Shown here: piece by piece, positions 12,264-22,777 of the stretch
How positions within the stretch are numbered: the first letter of the stretch is position 1
Layout of the letters: the number at the start of each line of letters is the position of its first letter
Source of the DNA: Perkinsus marinus ATCC 50983
Taxonomy: Eukaryota > Perkinsozoa > Perkinsida > Perkinsidae
Assembly (NCBI RefSeq): GCF_000006405.1
Contig: NW_003202922.1
Span: 500,733 to 553,156, forward strand
DNA: 52,424 nucleotides
Direction of reading: 5' to 3'
Made by a program: the position numbers and the translations under genes
Notes under the pieces: generated by a model
What the model was told of the DNA's origin: nothing
Seen by the model: the letters and a program-made list of their open reading frames with translations, nothing else
The model's database searches: none

Positions 12264-13985
12264 TTGTGGGGCCCGAATGCAGGGAAGGTGGTTCTGGTGA
12301 ATTCCATGAAAAAAGCCATGGAACTGTCAGCATTCGAGAAGAAACCAGCCGAGGTTTACGACTACGTCACGGGAAAGTCGCCTCCTCAGTACATCGAGCA
12401 GTTGCCAAAGCGGTCTTCGGTTATGGAGAACCTCCGTAGATTCAAGGAAAAGAACCACCCGCTGCCGAAAGCTCCTAAGCAGCGTTGTGGGTTTGAGATT
12501 CCACCTGAGTTCAGTCACGCTATCATCGGGCAAGAGGTTCGTCCTACACTTGTCTATGACTCCGGTAAGGATGACAAGGACCGAATTCTCGTGTGGAGTG
12601 ATAAACTTTTGGTTTCTTCATTATTGTCTTGTAGTGCCGCTGTACATATTTCGGGTGATGGTACTTTCAAAACTGCCCCTCTTCTATGGGCCCAACAATA
12701 TACTATTCTGTTTCGTCATGTATCTGGACGTATGGTCCCAATCATATTCGCTTTGCTACCGATCAAACTAAAAGGGACCTACATAAAGTTCTTCACGGTT
12801 GTTCGTAGTACTCTCGGTGAAAATATCACCAGTTGTATTTTCGACTTTGAGCAGAGCGCTGTTCTTGCCTTTCGGACTGTATTTCCACGTGCTGAAATTT
12901 GCCTCTGGCTCTTCCATTTGGCCAGAAATGTACTCGATAAGTTTAAAGAGCTTGGAGTGATACGTCGCGCGGCCCCCGACGTGATGTCGACTAGGCGCAA
13001 GGCGTATTACAATCTGATGGCCGTCGCCTTTCTGCCTGTGGAAATCTTTCTCGAAGCGTGTTTCGCTTCTTGTGATATTCTCCCACAGGCTGATAGCAAC
13101 GCTGTTCTGTCGTATTTTATCGAGACTTATGGTCTTAGCGGGATTTTTCAGCCTTCGTGGTGGAACAAGTGGGAGAGAGTCAGGCTAGGTTTGCCTCGCA
13201 CAAATAACTCTCAAGAAGGATTCCACCGTAAGTGGAATGGCCTCTTTGCAGAGGAGGGTCATCTAGTGATATGGAAGTGGATAAATGTCGTGCACCGGGT
13301 TATCAACCAAGTTCGAGTAGATGTTCTTCAGCTGGATAATGGGGCTCCGTTCAAGCGGCGTAAGGTTAATCGAGAGATGGATGTTGCCTTGCAGCGACTA
13401 GTTCTGCAGCCGGTCATCCCAGGTGCCCTGGACACTTGGTTTCAGAATGCCAGAGGTGCTCTTCGGCGAGTCATACCTTCGATACCTGCTAGCAGTACTG
13501 CTCAGCCAGATCAATCAAGTGGGGACGGGCCTGTTTTCATTGGGGACGCACTGGATGATGAGCACCCTGATGCTGGGTACGAGGCAATCATACCACCTTT
13601 CGACGAGGATATCATCACCCTGGACTTGACCGCCGACGACGTTCACACTGTACAGGGAACTCAACACCCTCTGGCAAATGCGGTGATTCCCACGGGCTCC
13701 GGAATTGGGCATGAAATTGGGGATGCCCCTGGTGGAACCCAGCCTTCTGATGTCACTCGGCAAGCTCATTCACAAACCCAGCAACAGCCGTCATTATCGA
13801 CTGAGCCGCAGGCTTCGGCACCCGCTGAACCGAGTTCGCAAAAACGTGACCTGAGCAATCTCGATCTCGTCTCGCTGGTGGCCGACTATCACTGTTCTCG
13901 CTCGAGGCTTCTCGTTCAAAATCAAGCGGACCTTGATCTCGTTCTCGATTCTCGACTGGGCGCAAGCGGAAACACTCGCCAGTAA
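12264..13985 (+). CDS. MULE-type DDE transposase
   Basis: Open frame of 573 codons; the first codon is TTG and the first in-frame ATG is at 12306. Numbered from 12264, the MULE catalytic core is complete: D132 in HISGDGTFKTAP (codon 12657-12659), D194 in CIFDFEQSAV, the C213/H218 pair in EICLWLFHLARNV, and E318 in TNNSQEGFHRKWN (codon 13215-13217). This enzyme would cut and move the element ends at 11882 and 15557. After residue ~390 the protein becomes Ser/Gln/Pro-rich low complexity and ends in a stretch rich in Leu, Asp and Ser encoded by repeated CTCGATCTCG motifs. The stop is TAA at 13983-13985. The later protease is in the same reading frame, so the two could once have been one polyprotein or been joined by splicing. 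Confidence 0.9.
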   Translation: MWGPNAGKVVLVNSMKKAMELSAFEKKPAEVYDYVTGKSPPQYIEQLPKRSSVMENLRRFKEKNHPLPKAPKQRCGFEIPPEFSHAIIGQEVRPTLVYDSGKDDKDRILVWSDKLLVSSLLSCSAAVHISGDGTFKTAPLLWAQQYTILFRHVSGRMVPIIFALLPIKLKGTYIKFFTVVRSTLGENITSCIFDFEQSAVLAFRTVFPRAEICLWLFHLARNVLDKFKELGVIRRAAPDVMSTRRKAYYNLMAVAFLPVEIFLEACFASCDILPQADSNAVLSYFIETYGLSGIFQPSWWNKWERVRLGLPRTNNSQEGFHRKWNGLFAEEGHLVIWKWINVVHRVINQVRVDVLQLDNGAPFKRRKVNREMDVALQRLVLQPVIPGALDTWFQNARGALRRVIPSIPASSTAQPDQSSGDGPVFIGDALDDEHPDAGYEAIIPPFDEDIITLDLTADDVHTVQGTQHPLANAVIPTGSGIGHEIGDAPGGTQPSDVTRQAHSQTQQQPSLSTEPQASAPAEPSSQKRDLSNLDLVSLVADYHCSRSRLLVQNQADLDLVLDSRLGASGNTRQ

Positions 13986-14285
13986 TCAGTAAGGTAGACT
14001 GAGGCAGCAGGATTGCGGGCCTGCGTCACAGCCTGTGATGGAGGTCTCTCCCGTCGACTGGGACCTGCCTCAAAGTGGGAGGAAACTAGACACTTCAAAA
14101 TGCACACCTCTGATGGAGGATATGACCAAGATGCGGTCAGAGGCAGGGAAGGCACCCATGACAGATTTCAAGCGAGTTTGTCGAATCCGAGAGGTCAAGC
14201 AAAACACAACACACAGAGAAGGACGAAGCCGAGACAAACGTCAACACGAATGAATCTCGTCTCGCTCTCGAGTCTGGTCGTTAGG

Positions 14286-14331
14286 TCTCGATCTCGTCTC
14301 GATCCGTGACGAGATCGAGACGAGAACGAGA
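14286..14331. repeat. inverted repeat of CTCGATCTCG motifs inside the MULE
   Basis: Left arm 14286-14304 and right arm 14311-14331 pair over about 19 bp with one mismatch around a ~6-nt loop. The same TCTCGATCTCGTCTCG motif recurs at 13858-13874 and 14251-14265, so the stretch between transposase and protease has grown by local duplication and inversion. Confidence 0.7.
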
Positions 14332-14954
14332 ATATCGAAATTGGCGCTGAGCCTTCCGCTGGTGCTGAGAACCCCAGAGAGGGACAAGGGTTTCTCGACT
14401 GGATACGTATACCTGCTGGTCCGTCTTATCCCTTGCCGGAAATAGTTGTGGACCTCACTGATCGTGACTGGCTGATTACCAATGGCGAGATGATTACTGA
14501 TAGCATCCTGGATGTTTGGATGACGATGCTTTAGAGACAAGTGGGCGAACAAAGAGTGGTCCCTCCGCAAGCCGTTCAGCTATCTGCTCCACTGCTAGAC
14601 TCCCCTGGATTCCACCGAGTGCCGACGAGTGGCATGGTTCTTCAGCCAATTGTGCTGCATAGCCAGAGCCACTACGCAGCCACGGCGAGAGTTGGTGGGA
14701 CGATATACTCCATGGACTCAATGGCCAAGTCGAAGGAGGATATCTCTGAACTCGCCAAGCAGCGCTTAGTAGACTTGTATGGCCCTTCAAGGACGGTCCA
14801 CTTCATGGGTATTCCTTTACAAAAAATCGGGAGCAATAACTGCGCCCTTCATGTGTTAGCGAGGCTAACGCACTTTGCGCTGGGCACGGGCGACGTGGCG
14901 GCGGCAACTTTCGATGAAAGCAGACTAAGTCCCACGCATTCCTTTGCCTCGAAA
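14331..14954 (+). pseudogene. Ulp1-like (C48) cysteine protease of the MULE, interrupted and cut by the gap
   Basis: Frame 3, the same frame as the transposase, reads through FLDWIRIP, DLTDRDWLITN and ILDVWMTML, typical of the start of a Ulp1-like domain. It then hits TAG at 14533-14535 and continues as VVPPQAVQLSAP. The catalytic set is visible: His in SQSHYAATARV, Asp in IYSMDSM, Gln in IPLQKIG and Cys in SNNCALHVLA (near 14841). In cells these enzymes cut SUMO-like proteins; in MULEs their role is unknown. The spacing between Gln and Cys is one residue longer than in yeast Ulp1. The frame runs into the assembly gap at 14955, so the C-terminus is not visible. Confidence 0.7.
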
Positions 14955-15054
14955 NNNNNNNNNNNNNNNNNNNNNNNNNNNNNNNNNNNNNNNNNNNNNN
15001 NNNNNNNNNNNNNNNNNNNNNNNNNNNNNNNNNNNNNNNNNNNNNNNNNNNNNN
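14955..15054. other. assembly gap of 100 N
   Basis: Exactly 100 N, the usual placeholder for a scaffold gap of unknown length. It falls inside the MULE protease region. Confidence 0.99.
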
Positions 15055-15503
15055 ACGAAAAATATTCGAAGGCGCTCTAAGGCCGGCAACTTTACAACGT
15101 GATTGTGTGTGTCTCACTTGCCCGTTTCTTCAACTTCTCGGTTTCTCTGTAGTGTGATATCAGTGTCTCGTTAAACATTGGAGTCTGCCCTTCGTTGTCA
15201 ATGACCGGATCTCGCCAGAAGAGAATTTCACACTAGTGGATACCTGAGAAACGGCCCGAAACGGGAGCCAAAAATCGGAATTGCGCCGAGAGAAGTAAAA
15301 GACATTCACGTGATTTGGGATCGAACTCCCGACTTCCCGATACAGCCTTTCGCAGCGAAAGTTTCGCTCTCCCGGTCGAAGCAAAGGAACCTGGATAAAA
15401 TCGGTTAGATTAACCAACGGCAAGCTTATGCGCTCAAAAGGTGCTCCTATCCTTATGGCGCGCGCTAAAGCGCGCGCTCACTTGTAGTTTCCTACATGAA
15501 GTT

Positions 15504-15550
15504 TTGCGCTCAGTTGTGTTGCGCTCGGTCGTGATTGCGCTCAGTTGTGG
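15504..15550. repeat. three tandem ~16-bp units in the right MULE terminus
   Basis: TTGCGCTCAGTTGTG at 15504, TTGCGCTCGGTCGTGA at 15519 and TTGCGCTCAGTTGTGG at 15535. The left end has related GAGCGCA units in the opposite orientation. They may be binding sites for the transposase. Confidence 0.75.
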
Positions 15551-15557
15551 GGTTACG

Positions 15558-15568
15558 AAATGCAGGGC
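15558..15568 (+). repeat. right target-site duplication of the MULE (AAATGCAGGGC)
   Basis: Perfect copy of 11871-11881, directly after the right inverted terminus. Confidence 0.8.
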
Positions 15569-15784
15569 ACTCGGATCGAACCTGGAGCCTCTGCTGTTCC
15601 ATATCTTGAATCAGTGTTGGCTCAGAGTGCAAGCTTACTTTGCTACAGTCCGGACTCCGGATGGTCAGCACAATTGTCAGCTTGGGGGTGCTGCTTGGTA
15701 GACTGTTGAGAGTTAATGAGCGTGTACTCGTGGCTCGTCTAATCTACCGTCTCAGACGTATACAACGAAGTTGTTTAGATCACT

Positions 15785-16638
15785 ATGTCATCGTCTGATA
15801 GTAGCAGTCCCTCGCCTGCTGTGGTTACCATGCTCGAGCAGCTTCAAAGGGCGGCTCTAAGAGCTAGGGACCAAGCTGAGGACGTGGGGGATGATATCAA
15901 GGTTGGAGGAGGTAGTTGGGCTGGTCAACACTAGACATCTCACCTCATTGCCAACTCGTCATCAATGAGACGATTCCCATATCGATGAGACCTATTGATT
16001 ACTTTCAATGAGTTCAACTTTGTTTAGGTCGTCCAGCAACTCCTAGGGCTACCTTCGACCGTATCAAAGTAGGGATGCGTTGCCAAGTGGAGCCCTATCA
16101 ACGACGAGGCGAAGTCGCCTATATCCAGCCCAACCATTGCGGTCTAGGTAGCAGTCTGGGAGGCTTACAACGTTTGTCTAGGATGGGGTGGTCGCTCCTA
16201 TGTCCACTGTGATACACCTGCCTCTGACAACCGATGACTTAGAATTTTCATAAGGGATCATGGCAGATTCCTCAGGCATTCTATGGAAGGATGACTAGTG
16301 TATTGCTGATGAGCAGGTACCTGGGTTGGAGTTAAGCTGGATGAGCCCTGTGAGGACCCCAGACAAGACGGCACTTTCTTAGATGGCAAAAGATATTTCG
16401 AAACTGATCCTGGATATGCCTTATGGACCAGGCCTGAGGCTGTAAGTAACAATTCAGAACGCCAATCGGCTCGTACATAGTTGGGATATGTAATCTATCG
16501 ACATGTTGCCATGATGTGCTGTTAACTGCTGAGCAACAGTGAGAGTAGTATCAAATTGTTTGGCAGGTATCTTGTGGTCCCGAATTCACCCCTTACGATC
16601 CCTTCGCCGATCTTTCCTCATCGAGTGACGAAGAGTAG
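15785..16638 (+). CDS. small CAP-Gly protein resembling the C-terminal half of tubulin cofactor B, 147 aa
   Basis: Exons 15785-15911, 16028-16147, 16317-16441 and 16567-16638, all GT-AG, 148 codons with TAG. Residues ~50-130 form a CAP-Gly domain: IKVGMRCQV, RRGEVAYIQ, TWVGVKLDEP, then DGTFLDGKRYFET and ALWTRPEAV. The usual GKNDG motif is altered to EDPRQDG. The protein ends in an acidic tail (SSSSDEE). CAP-Gly domains bind the C-terminal EEY/F of alpha-tubulin and related proteins, and tubulin cofactor B ends in the same way. The N-terminal ~45 residues are Ser-rich and helical (LEQLQRAALRARDQAED) in place of the ubiquitin-like domain of cofactor B, so this may be a shortened cofactor B or a separate microtubule-associated protein. 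Confidence 0.85.
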
Positions 16639-16982
16639 TTACTGTTTCTAACGCGTTATATTTAGTTTGAGTACTATCACATGTCGCTGATTACCAGGAT
16701 GGTTTGGTGCGCTTTGGAATGTCGGGGAGGTTAGTTCAGCACAAGAGTGTCATGCGATTGTTCGCGGTATCTATAGCACCGCGGCCTCAGGGTAGACACA
16801 GTACGCTCTGTCTCACTTCAACTGACAGTCTAGGCATCTTCTGGACTGAACTCAGGTGTTCGCATTTATTACAAGTCTGCGTTCTTATGAACTCTGTGAG
16901 GTTTCTGGGTGCTGGTTAGTGAGCGGTCGGTCAATGATATCATCACTGCGACTTTAGGTAGAGTTGTGAACTTTTCTATAGT
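16639..16982. other. intergenic, likely 3' UTR and promoter of the thiolase
   Basis: A 71-codon ORF at 16704-16919 shows no recognisable protein and is probably chance. No clear motif precedes the thiolase ATG at 16983. Confidence 0.5.
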
Positions 16983-19303
16983 ATGACTAAACCTAAGGTC
17001 TACGTTACTGGGGTAGGCATGACCCCTTTCATCAAACCTGGAAGGTGTGCCACCATGAGCGACTATTATTACTCAGAGAATCTTCTCAGGAAAGATATAG
17101 ACTATGTCGATCTAGGGGTATTGGCTATACAAAGAGCCCTCAGAGACGCTGGGATATCTGGTCAAGGTAGGTGTTTAGTAATAACATGTCTAGCACTAGT
17201 CTCCCAGATATTGATGCGGCATATGCTGGATACGTGTATGGTGATAGTACATGTGGTCAACGAGTCATCTATCAAGCCATTGGCTGTACCGGTATACCTG
17301 TTGTGAATGTAAACAACAACTGCAGGTAGTTGGTCCTCGTCGAAGGTCTGCAATATTGCATTGCTCAGTACTGGGTCGTCGGCTATGTATCTAGGGCGTC
17401 AGGCTATCCTGGCCGGCATGGCCGATGTATGCCTAGTCGTGGGGTTTGAGAAGATGGAGAAGGGCAGCCTTAGTGCTAAATACACGGATAGGTGAGTCTG
17501 ATCGTCACATACTACCCGCTTTGAATGACCTGAGGGGGATGGCGATAGCCTCTAGGCAAGGCGTAGAATGTGTGTGTCCGCCTCCAGGGATTGTTGTTCC
17601 CGACTTCCGTACAGTGCCCTTGGTCTGTCAATGGAAGGGGTCGCCTATTGAAATCATCACAGAGGGGTTATTGATTATCAGTCCTGATTGTTGTTCCAAG
17701 TTGTCCGTCGCCGTGCATGCTCTAGGTGGAGGTTGACGACCCTGTGATATTTGAGTGGTCTGGACATTTCAGAACGGACCCTCTTGATCGCCATATGGTA
17801 GAGATGGCATCTATGCGTGGTTTCGCAGCAGCACCAGGGCCTCCACAACTCTTCGGCAATGCTGGTATCGAACATATGGAGAAGTACGATTTGTTTTGCA
17901 TTGCTCACTCGAATCATCCATTGTTGATGTACTACATGTGTGTTGTAGGTACGGTACAACAGAGAGACAACTGGCATGCATAGCTAGCAAGAACCACAAC
18001 CACTCTGTCAACAATCCCTACAGTCAATTCTGTGATCATTACACAGTTGAACAGGTAGTAGTCTATTCTTCGGTAAGGGCGTATCAATCTTTTATCAGAT
18101 ACTTGCCTCCCCGAAGGTCTTTGGGCCTCTCACTAAGCTACAATGCTGCCCTACCTCTGATGGCGCTGCTGCTTGTGTGCTGATGAGCGATAATGCGGTT
18201 AGGAAATACGGGTATGTCCTAGGTATTGAAAAGGACCTGCATTCTCACAAATTTGACTGCAACATGGGTTGTGTGCGGTCGAGAGTGTTGGTTAGAGGGT
18301 TTGTAGCGTTTCTCACCTGGCAATGCTCAATATCACTTATATCTACTTTAGGTTAATCGATCAGTCCGTGGAAGTATTGGGTATGTCTATGGTAACCGAT
18401 ACACCGGCTACCTTTACTACCAAGAGCTGTATGGATGTAGTAGGCAGAGACATGACGAGGAAGGCCATAGCAGGGTTGTTGGATCAAACTAACCTCAGGA
18501 TGAAAGACTTCCAGGTAGACACGTACAAAGGGGACATGCCCTACTAGCATCAAGGATCATCAGGGGGGAGGACAAGGCCCTCGTGCTTGGTTGTTGATCC
18601 CTATGTCTAGAAATGCATATCAGTGAGATGGAAACGTAGCTAACGCAAGTCATTACATATATGGTTACACAACATTACGCTGCCTGTGATATTGGAGGTT
18701 ATAGCCGATAGGTTGTGGAGCTTCACGACTGCTTCTCTGCCAATGAGCTGATCACGACAGAGGCCCTTGGCCTCTGCAAAGAGGGACAGGCAGGTCCTCT
18801 GAACGAGCAAGGCAAATTCACCTACGGCAGGGACAACATGTAAGGTTACTCCCACTCACCTCCGAGAAGTGTGCATGGTAGTTGTGTGATCAACCCTTCT
18901 GGAGGTCTCATCTCGAAAGGCCATCCTTTGGGTGCCACGGGACTAGCTCAATGCTGCGAGCTCGTGTGGCAACTCCGTGGATGTGCTGATAAGCGTCAGG
19001 TGATGAGCATGTATACAACAATAGGGTACAGTGAGCCCTTCACAGGTCCCCGGTGTGAAGCAAGCCCTTCAACACAATCTCGGTCTCGGAGGGGCCTGTG
19101 TTGTAGCTGCATATAAGAAGGCTAATAGTAACCCACCTATTAGGGCTCTGCCTAGTGATCCGACTATTCTTCAAGCATGGGAGAAGGAAGGTGCTAACTT
19201 GTTGGGTCTCGATGCTTGGAGCATACACTTATATGTTGCATCCCATTCAGGTTGTCCATTCTCAAGACGTCCAACGCTGATGATGGCCAGCAGCAAAATG
19301 TAG
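16983..19303 (+). CDS. SCPx-type 3-ketoacyl-CoA thiolase, 10 exons, 477 aa, C-terminal SKM
   Basis: Exons 16983-17166, 17208-17325, 17369-17491, 17773-17883, 17949-18054, 18099-18211, 18352-18514, 18712-18839, 18870-18999, 19046-19303. All are GT-AG and sum to 478 codons. The protein follows the thiolase half of sterol carrier protein X closely: [31 protein letters not shown] with nucleophile Cys100, [37 protein letters not shown] with His311, and [17 protein letters not shown] with His367. It would cleave 3-ketoacyl-CoA, in particular branched-chain or sterol side-chain substrates, in peroxisomes. No SCP2 lipid-binding domain follows; the protein ends soon after the thiolase core in ASSKM, a plausible type 1 peroxisomal targeting signal. 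The intron after NNNC splits the active-site loop. The two introns around 18212-18351 and 17492-17772 are the longest. Confidence 0.95.
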
Positions 19304-20931
19304 AAACTCTGGTTCGACTTTAGATATCTCTGGTTCGACGTAATCGACCAATTCTCATGACGCTTCTTTTGTTAATCCCATCGGGAGTGTGAAGTTTTGA
19401 CATTGACCTTTGTGTTAGTCATCATAAATTCTCGATGGATGATGTTTTCGAGATGCCACTCAAGCATTTACTATTTTCCTGAATATCCTTCATAGCATAT
19501 AACGCAAGTGGACCAAAAGTTGGTACAACAATGTCTTATTATCACGATAGCATGTATAATCACCCTTGATGTTGGAAGCGATGGAAGTACTTAGTCTTAT
19601 CAGCTATAATGGATAAATTAGACGATTGAACTCCGCCAACTCCACGATGATAATTCCTGAGTGTCAGTTCAAGATACCCACGTGGTCGTCCTCTAGCTCA
19701 CCTATGCGTTGTCCAGAACTGTCTCGGATCCCTGATGTTTCTAACCTCAATCATCACCTGCTTGCATGGAAATTAACCAGGTCTGGTTCATGATTGTTAA
19801 GGAACTCACGTCAGATTTATTTCGATCCAATGGCTTGAACTTATCACCGGGTAGGCGAGAACGGTTTGCATTTGGACGGTATCTAGGAATTGTAATATGC
19901 ATGAAAATACGCTTGCAGAGATTTGAACCTACGCGCAAAGTGGCTTGTTGCTCGCACCGCAAGAGGACACTGGCTCGTTATTATAGTCAGCACGATATGT
20001 ACCTGATCATAAAAGTCGAATAAATGTATCACCAAGTGACCTTACTGATAGGGAAAGCCGCGGTAGATTGCGATCTGGTGATCCTTGGCCTCAAGGGCAC
20101 AGCTAAAAGCCCTCCGGCAGATTGGAAGACCTATTAGCAACGGATTTCGGTGATCCATGCCTAACTTCATTTCCAATACCCTTTTGCATGTTGAATAAGT
20201 TGAGCCCGGCTCAGGGTCGGGAAAGCTGACTTGGCCAAGGCTGACCATACTCTTGGGATGCCCCGGTAGCTTCTCCATTGCTGATACACTCGTGCTCCGA
20301 ACTAACGCCATTAAGTGTTGGTAAATGGCAGACTGCTACTATCAGAGCAAGAAATGATCTGACGTTATGAGATGATGACGTCTGATGATGACGTTGAAGT
20401 CATGAAGAACTATTCACGATGTCATTCGTACTATTCCAGTGAAGGCTATAGTAACAGTAGGCTTAGATTAGCAGCTATGAAGTTCTCCCTCATATCTGTG
20501 GACTAACAATCAGTCATTAAGTGGCTCCGGTAGCGTTTAAGCTCCTGTATAACGAATAGCCTGTTAACACGAGACCAGCTGAGATCGGGAGGGTTGAGTC
20601 TGAGTCATCAAAGTCTCCATCACCAGTGAGTGAGAGTAATCCTTGCCGGTTGCCGACTTTGAGTGGTAGAAGAAGGATTGTGTTTTTGGGCGAGCGAGAT
20701 CGTTCTTGTGTTAGCGTCCTCCACGTATACGACCAATTTTGAAACTTCGACAGTCGAAGTTTGTCTGCGTATTCAACCCGTTTATACATGATGGAAGATT
20801 CTACTAACAAGATCTGCAGTCAGGTGTTGGACTCTATGGAGTACACACCAGGCATGTCCCTTGATGATATGGTTACTAATACCCCATGCTTGGGCAACAT
20901 GAAATGTAGGAAGACTTGAGTGCTCCGGGTT
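19304..20931. other. 1.6 kb intergenic region without a clear gene
   Basis: ORFs on both strands (for example 19766-20023 +, 20042-20311 -, 20517-20810 -) carry no motif I recognise and lack the splice-and-phase coherence of neighbouring genes. Small features: a doubled CTCTGGTTCGAC at about 19311 and 19330, and a run of GATGATGACGT units near 20371-20390. It should hold the promoter of the ThDP enzyme. Confidence 0.5.
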
Positions 20932-22777
20932 ATGCACAATGAGATCTTCTTAGGTACTGACGCCTTTGTTCGGTGTTTGGAGGCAGAAGGAATTAAATAC
21001 ATTTTCGGTATCCCTGGTGAGGAGAATCTAGACTTCCTAGAGTCGATTCGTGTGGCCGAAAAAGAGGGTCGGATTAGGCTCATTCTTACGAGACATGAGC
21101 AAGCAGCCGGTTTTATGGCTGCAACTGTTGGTCGGATCACTGGTCAGCCCGGTGTCTGCCTATCAACCCTTGGACCTGGAGCTACCAACTTCTCTACTGC
21201 TGTCGCTTATGCTAAGCTTGGTGGTATGCCTATGTTGGTACTCACTGGGCAGAAGCCAATCAGACATTCAAAGCAAGGACAATTCCAGATCGTGGATATT
21301 GTGGACCATTTCCGTCCTATCACCAAATCCACGAAGCAGGTTCCCGATGCAGGTAAGAGGGGTCTGCAATAGGTCACAGCCCCGATATCCCCGTATCGTT
21401 TTTCGTTGTTACTAGCTCGTGTTTGATCAGATGCCATCCCATCACTTATCCGAGAATCTGTACGTGAAGCGCTGGAGGAGAAGCCAGGTCCGGTGCATAT
21501 TGAGCTCCCCGAGGATATCGCCGAGCACATTCTGGGTCCTAACGAGTATCTATTCCCCACTGGAGATGTTCGACGACCCGTCCCTGATGCCAAGGCGATT
21601 GCTAAAGCCGTTGCTCTAATCCACGCCGCCAAGCGCCCCCTCCTCTGTATCGGTTCGGGATGCAATCGTAAGCGCACCAGTAAGATGTTACGTAAGATCA
21701 TTGACGAGACTGGTATCTTCGCTGTGAGTACGCAGATGGGCAAGGGAGTTGTCGATGAGACTAGCCCTCACTTCCTCGGCGCTCTGGCCCTCTCCCAAAA
21801 CGATTGGGTCCATACTGCTGTTGACTGGGCCGATCTCATTGTCAACATTGGCCACGACTCGGTAGAAAAGCCACCGTTCTTGATGAAGCATAACCAGAAG
21901 CCAATTGTTATTCACGTTAACTTCTATCCAGCTATAGTGGATGATGTCTACTTCCCTCATCTTGAGGTTGTGGGGGATATTGGTAATGCCGTATGGCAAA
22001 TATCCGAGACTTTAAAGAGCATGCCCAAGCCTCACTGGGATTTTGCAGTTTTTGAGAAGGTGAGATGGGACTGAGTCGTACTTATTGAACGAATGATGTA
22101 TCTATTAGATACGCGAAGTGGCACAGAGAAGGATGCATCACTCTATCTATACCACTTCAGATGCATTTCCTATGGACATCCGTAGAGTTGTTAAAGATGT
22201 ACGTAACTGCATGCCGGAGAACAGCGTCGTTTGCCTCGATAACGGCATGTATAAGATATGGTTCGCCAGATTATATGAGGCTCGGGAACCTAATACTCTT
22301 CTCCTTGATAATGCACTGGCCAGCATGGGAGCCGGGCTCCCTTCGGCTCTAGCGGCCAAAATGGTCCGACCCGATCATAAGGTCGTTGCTGTCTCTGGAG
22401 ATGGTGGTTTTATGATGAATTCCCAAGAGTTGGAGACTGCTGTCACACTTGGTCTCGACGTCATCCAGATCGTGCTCAACGATAATGCTTATGGTATGAT
22501 CGAATGGAAACAGAGTGCCTCTGGAATGCCTAAATGGGGTCTACAGTTGAATAATGTCGACTTTGTCAAATACGCCGAGGCATATGGTGCTAAGGGGTAT
22601 CGTGTCACCAAGGCTGATGAGCTCACCGAAATCCTCAGCAAGTGTCTCAACGAGCATGGTGTCCATCTCATCGAAGTTCCTGTGAACTACGAGGCCAGTA
22701 ATCGTACTCTCAACGTTGACGTCCCTGACCATGTTAAGGAGCTGAGGGAGATTCTCAAGAAGGAGTTCAAGTATTAA
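20932..22777 (+). CDS. acetolactate synthase-like ThDP-dependent enzyme, 3 exons, 572 aa
   Basis: Exons 20932-21352, 21431-22059 and 22109-22777, GT-AG, 573 codons with TAA. Domain order is that of acetohydroxyacid synthases. An N-terminal Pyr domain has FGIPGEENLDFLES, catalytic E56 in TRHEQAAGFMA and STLGPGATN. A central domain has PGPVHIELPED. The C-terminal PP domain has the ThDP/Mg motif G447-D448-G449 followed by N474-D-N. Such enzymes decarboxylate pyruvate and condense it with a 2-keto acid; oxalyl-CoA decarboxylase and related lyases have the same fold, so the substrate is inferred. No N-terminal transit peptide is visible: the protein starts directly at MHNEIFLGTDAF. It is probably cytosolic, and no regulatory subunit lies nearby. 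I take ATG 20932 rather than the in-frame GTG at 20920. Confidence 0.9.

Larger units (their letters stand above)
11882..15557 (+). mobile_element. Mutator-like element (MULE) with transposase and Ulp1-like protease
   Basis: A 3676-bp element (100 N included) bounded by an 11-bp direct repeat. Its two ends are inverted: left CCCCACATCACAGCGCAATC (from 11884) and, read on the minus strand from the right end (near 15552), CCCCACAACTGAGCGCAATC. Both are followed by a further GAGCGCA. Deeper in, AGCGCGCGCCATA at 11925-11937 is matched exactly inverted at 15454-15466. Inside, in order: a FLYWCH-like finger, a MULE DDE transposase and a C48 (Ulp1-like) cysteine protease. Plant KAONASHI-type MULEs carry the same transposase/protease pair. 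Reading frame breaks (see the parts) and the assembly gap suggest a decaying copy. It sits between the HECT gene and the CAP-Gly gene and breaks neither. Confidence 0.85.

Noticed and set aside
14013-14309. Short open frames between transposase and protease in the MULE
   Set aside because: Low-complexity sequence from CTCGATCTCG repeats, no domain.
15300-15400. tRNA-like T-arm (minus strand, GAGTTCGATCCC) within the right part of the MULE
   Set aside because: No acceptor stem, no U33 in the apparent anticodon loop and no proper D-arm could be drawn. At most a decayed tRNA-derived fragment.
15569-15620. Second B-box-like sequence (CCAGGTTCGATCCGAG on the minus strand) next to the MULE insertion site
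   Set aside because: No matching A box or cloverleaf on the same strand.
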